Shown here: positions 60,626 to 64,000 of the stretch, in pieces
Numbering within the stretch: position 1 is the stretch's first letter
How the letters are laid out: every line of letters starts with the position of its first letter
Assembly (NCBI GenBank): GCA_964030475.1
Contig: CAXIPT010000002.1
Coordinates: 3,368,998 to 3,432,997 of the forward strand
Length of the DNA stretch: 64,000 nt
DNA from: Tethya wilhelma
Taxonomy: Eukaryota; Porifera; Demospongiae; Tethyida; Tethyidae
Reading direction: 5' to 3'
Notes under the pieces: model-generated
Told to the model about the DNA's origin: nothing
The model's input: the letters and a program-made list of their open reading frames with translations, nothing else
Databases searched by the model: none
Program-made: the position numbers and the translations under genes

Positions 60626-60853
60626 TTTGTTTTTGTTTTTTTATTGTATGTGTTGCAATTGCTGTCTGTATGATGATTGTCATGCGTACCTCCTCTGCTC
60701 GCGCGCTAGCTGAGGTACATTGTGTGCACGTGATTGCTGCAATTTGCGCATGCGCATCCAGCGATCGCGGTAGTTGTATACATGCTTACCGGGCACAAAC
60801 GGTATCAACTTTTGTTCAATCCATTACAGTCTGGCAGTGTTATATAGAAAGAC
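60626..60853. promoter_or_regulatory. Short intergenic region between the DEATH-Rab and DEATH-SH2 genes
   Basis: Only 228 bases separate the stop of one gene from the ATG of the next, both on the plus strand. It holds a locally CpG-rich stretch (ctctgctcgcgcgctagctg; gcgcatgcgcatccagcgat), the latter an NRF-1-like palindrome GCGCATGCGC, which suggests the promoter of the downstream gene. Confidence 0.5.
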
Positions 60854-62050
60854 ATGGAAGATAGCACAGCTTCAAGTCTAAGTAAATTATATTTTAAAAA
60901 ATGTGTTTGCTGCTGCTAGAAAGCATGCATGCATGCTTGAACTCTTGCTGTGTACAGCAAAAGTAGAGATATAAATTTATAGTCATTTGCTCACTTAGTT
61001 ACAATTTTAGATCTATTTTGTACCTATACAGATCAAGATGATCTCTTTGATGTCATCAGTGTCCTCAAACCGATCGAGGCAAGATGGAGAGAGTTGGGTC
61101 ATGCTCTTCGACTGAGAACAGGATTCCTAGACTCCATTCAACTCACCTACGGAGGAAACCTCCATCAATGCCTCAACAAGATCATCGATGAGTGGCTCAA
61201 GAAAAACTACAATGTTCAGAGGTTTGGGGAGCCAACATGGCAAATACTTGCCGAGGCAGTGAGGCATGAAGCAGGAGGAGCTCACCAAGGACTAGCCAAC
61301 GAGATTGGAAGAAAATTTGTACCATCAGCATTTAGTACTTCAGGAGGAGCACAAGGTGAGTAGATTGATTACTATTTTATTCAGCTAGTTAGCTGCATGG
61401 TCAATTGTTAATAGGAGAGACTCAGAGTGATCTGTGGTGTCGCTTCATACAGATATATATTAATCATAGCTGCTGTTTAAACTGCATACAAATCATGTGC
61501 AGTTTCTAGTGCATATCTGCATGTCTTTTTTTCTCTCTATATAGCTACTATTCAATAGTATTGATTTTTATCGCTTGCATGCACATACACATGCAGCTCT
61601 GTCTTCACATAACCCTACTGACTCATGGGGATCTACATGCAGTGCTGGGATATTATCGGTAGCTCCAGCACTTCCCCCTCGGAGCACGACCCCTTCATCA
61701 CCACGAAGAAAGAAGGTAAAGATTCCACAATCACATTTATCCTATACTTCATACATTTACTGGGTAACATATTATGCACTTCACTTGAGTGTTGTTATGC
61801 TAATTTAGTTTCCTTGTTTACATTACTACAGGAGAACAAACAACCAGAAACAGTTTCTTCTCTGGATGATGAAGATATCATCTATGATAATGCCCTGTCA
61901 GACGACGAGGAGGAAGCAGCAGATGTGAGCTACTACGTTGTCATCCCCAAGCATGAAGAACTCATGCCTCCATCCTGCATTTTTGGACAGCTTGACCGCA
62001 ACGATAGTTTGAAGTACGAACATACATGCATGAGGTTGTGTGAAGCAATT

Positions 62051-62105
<55 letters not shown>

Positions 62106-63493
62106 CCTATAGTGAAGCCTATAGAAAACAGGATTCTATAGCAATTATTGAATAGCTGGTGTCAGGTGTATATACAATTGTGTAGTGATTCTGAATTGCA
62201 CTAATACAGAATACCTGTACACTTAGCGATAATTCTACACACTAGCTAAAAAACTCACTTTCAGAATGAATACTAAAGTACTACAATAGTTATAGTATAG
62301 CTAGCACAGCCTAAAAATGACCATCAAACTTTGTCGGAGAATGTTTAAAGATAACAAATGCATGATACACATGCAAGCAAAACAGTTTGTCAGCTAATCT
62401 TTGATCGTGTAGCCATGACAACACAAAATCAATATCTATGTTAACTATAATAATGATTTTGAAACTCAATTAAATGCTAGTTCTCAAATGTGCAACAGCT
62501 AGGCTCTTGTTCGCAAAATTTATTGTCAATTAATACTTTTTTTTATACATTTATGCTTCAGGCTACTCCAGGCTAAGGATATTGAGGGGATGTATCTCTT
62601 GCGAGACAGCTCCGCCCACAAGGGGGTGGAGAAGGTGCTCTCTGTTTGGCATAAAGGGAAGTGTACCCATTACAAGATCTTTAAGGACAAAGTGAGTTAG
62701 GGTCAATTTATAGAGATTATGTAATCATTACATCACAGAGTCAGTACTGTAGATGTTGTAATCATTACATTGTGGATCGATATTATGGAGAGCTGTCAAA
62801 GAAAATAGAACACATTCACACTCACCCCCTCCCCTCCTTTCACACACATGCACACACACACAATAGTTTTACACTTGTACTGATTCTATGAATACACTAT
62901 TACCCTATCACACTATCACCCTAAAAGTCACTGCATCAATCAAGCCTAAAACCACTTTCTTGTCTGTACAGGAAGTTTCACTCTCTTTTCATAGACAAGC
63001 ATTTGTTTCCTTTTGTCAAAAGTTCTTATAGAATTGCTCAAGATATAAACAGCCAGGCCCTCCCATTTGACCTTACATTTCCTTTCCTCGAGTGAAAGGG
63101 TCAAATGAAAGAGCTGCACAGGAAGCTAGATCTCTCATTAAATGGGTAAAATCGAACCAATTCCTTTATTTGGAAAACTAGGACTATTTAGAGTATATGC
63201 AAGGTATTATATGGAGGCAATTGTGACATGGAAACTTGGAAAATCTGGGTTGGAATCCCAGCTAGATCTTAAGGATTTTTTCCAATGATTATTTATTGTT
63301 CTTGTGATAGTTTGGTCTCTTCTCTTCCAGGTGTGGTGATGAGGTGCTTCTCAATGCTCAAGCTGGTCACATGATTAGAAGTAAAGTTGCTACGGCCAAT
63401 GAGGGGGGCGTGTCCTTTGGAACCGGAGCTCTGGACACACCCGCTTTGATACCTGATGATGACTATGTGAGACTAATCTCTAATAAGCAATAA
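60854..63493 (+). CDS. DEATH domain - SH2 domain adaptor protein
   Basis: Exons are 60854-60881, 61032-61355, 61597-61715, 61832-62013, 62562-62691, 62972-63021 and 63331-63493, 331 residues with consistent phases. Residues about 15-110 are a clear DEATH domain (RWRELGHALRL, LHQCLNKIIDEWLKKNYN, PTWQILAEAVRHEAGGAHQG, LANEIGRKF). A Ser/Pro linker has PALPPR, an SH3-ligand-like motif, then an acidic stretch with DIIYDN, a possible Tyr-phosphorylation site. The SH2 domain begins CIFGQLDRNDSLKLLQ, with the phosphotyrosine-binding Arg in GMYLLRDSS and HYKIF, and finishes after CGDEVLLN. The 62972-63021 exon is the least certain. There is no catalytic domain, so it is an adaptor that would tie phosphotyrosine signals to death-fold complexes (inference). 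It is directly downstream of the DEATH-Rab gene. Confidence 0.82.
62058..62104. repeat. (GT)n microsatellite in DEATH-SH2 intron
   Basis: GT run about 45 bases after the 62013 donor. Confidence 0.9.
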
Positions 63494-63920
63494 ATTTTTA
63501 TGCCACAAGTTTGTTGAGGTCAGTAAAAATAATCATGGTCATGCTATATTATTATATATTTTTTTTGAAGTCAACAATTTTTTTGTGGCTATTTTTGGAT
63601 TGCTGGTTTGCAATTGCCAAGGTTATACATGTCCATCAAAACATTTATAAATTCAAATTTAATGAATAATTATTGTTGATACAGTTTACACGATGTGTGC
63701 TATTGGTTAAGTTATCATCACTTGTGAGTTGTCTACTTCACTTCAGTGGTTAAACCTAAAGTTTTGGTGCACAATTTATGGTTGTATCTTCTCATCTATG
63801 GCTTGTAGGGTTTGACTAGGTAGAAGTTTGTTCGTGGGAGGTGTGACTGAAGGACGTAGAATTGAAGTAGAGCGGGGATCGACTTGAACGTTTGTTCTTG
63901 TGTGAGGGAATATAGGCTGT

Positions 63921-64000
<80 letters not shown>
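63494..64000. other. 3' flank ending in a (GT)n run
   Basis: A+T-rich downstream sequence of the DEATH-SH2 gene. From 63923 to the window end it is uninterrupted GT. I see no exon. Confidence 0.6.

Overview
The window looks like nuclear DNA of an early-branching animal. It is A+T-rich and carries many short-intron genes with GT-AG introns of about 60-400 bases. It is full of (CA)n, (GT)n and (TC)n microsatellites and small foldback elements. The gene repertoire is metazoan: tectonic, an ADAM-family protein, formins, a chondroitin-synthase-like glycosyltransferase, an SCP-type phosphatase, fibrinogen-domain proteins, and DEATH and SH2 domain proteins. A demosponge such as Amphimedon is my best guess. 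That is inference from gene content and style, not a database match. Single N bases at 1280, 5687, 13206, 21704, 25950, 36604, 39119, 45449, 47756, 52240 and 54025 look like contig joins, and several fall exactly where sequence is duplicated or inverted.

Layout, left half. 1-304 (-) is the start of a secreted protein, and 670-1152 (+) is a doubtful two-exon gene. 1562-7960 (-) is a coiled-coil / DUF4062-like / NACHT-type ATPase resembling nephrocystin-3, cut off at its C-terminus. 8535-11909 (+) is a chondroitin-synthase/CHPF-like glycosyltransferase with one apparent frameshift. 13392-18243 (+) is a tectonic family protein with its 5' end missing. 18482-20864 and 21705-23236 (both -) are tandemly duplicated ADAM-like genes; the first has lost the zinc-binding HExxH motif and the second is cut at an N. 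24236-30757 (+) is a formin N-terminal-half protein with GBD/FH3-like exons and no FH2. 31585-37920 (+) is its paralogue and probably the 5' half of a complete formin. The FH2 exons at 39516-41333 are split onto opposite strands around a short inverted repeat.

Layout, right half. 42289-48972 (+) is a complete CTD small phosphatase (SCP/CTDSP) gene. 50315-51292 (+) is a secreted fibrinogen-related (FReD) protein, with a twice-frameshifted copy at 54913-55648. 56426-60625 (+) encodes a DEATH domain fused to a Rab-like GTPase ending in a double-cysteine prenylation-type tail. 60854-63493 (+), only 228 bases further on, encodes a DEATH domain fused to an SH2 domain. These two neighbours are the most original content of the window. 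Both join a death-fold interaction module to an unrelated signalling module, and their closeness invites the idea of a common pathway, which is unproven.

Other themes. Several recognisable enzymes or NTPases have degenerate catalytic motifs: the ADAM zinc site, the NACHT P-loop, the second GT domain of the glycosyltransferase, and the Rab G4 motif. Several foldback (MITE-like) families recur at two or three places. (CA)n or (TC)n runs repeatedly abut 3' splice sites. All exon models were made by eye from frame continuity and GT/AG sites; no search was run.
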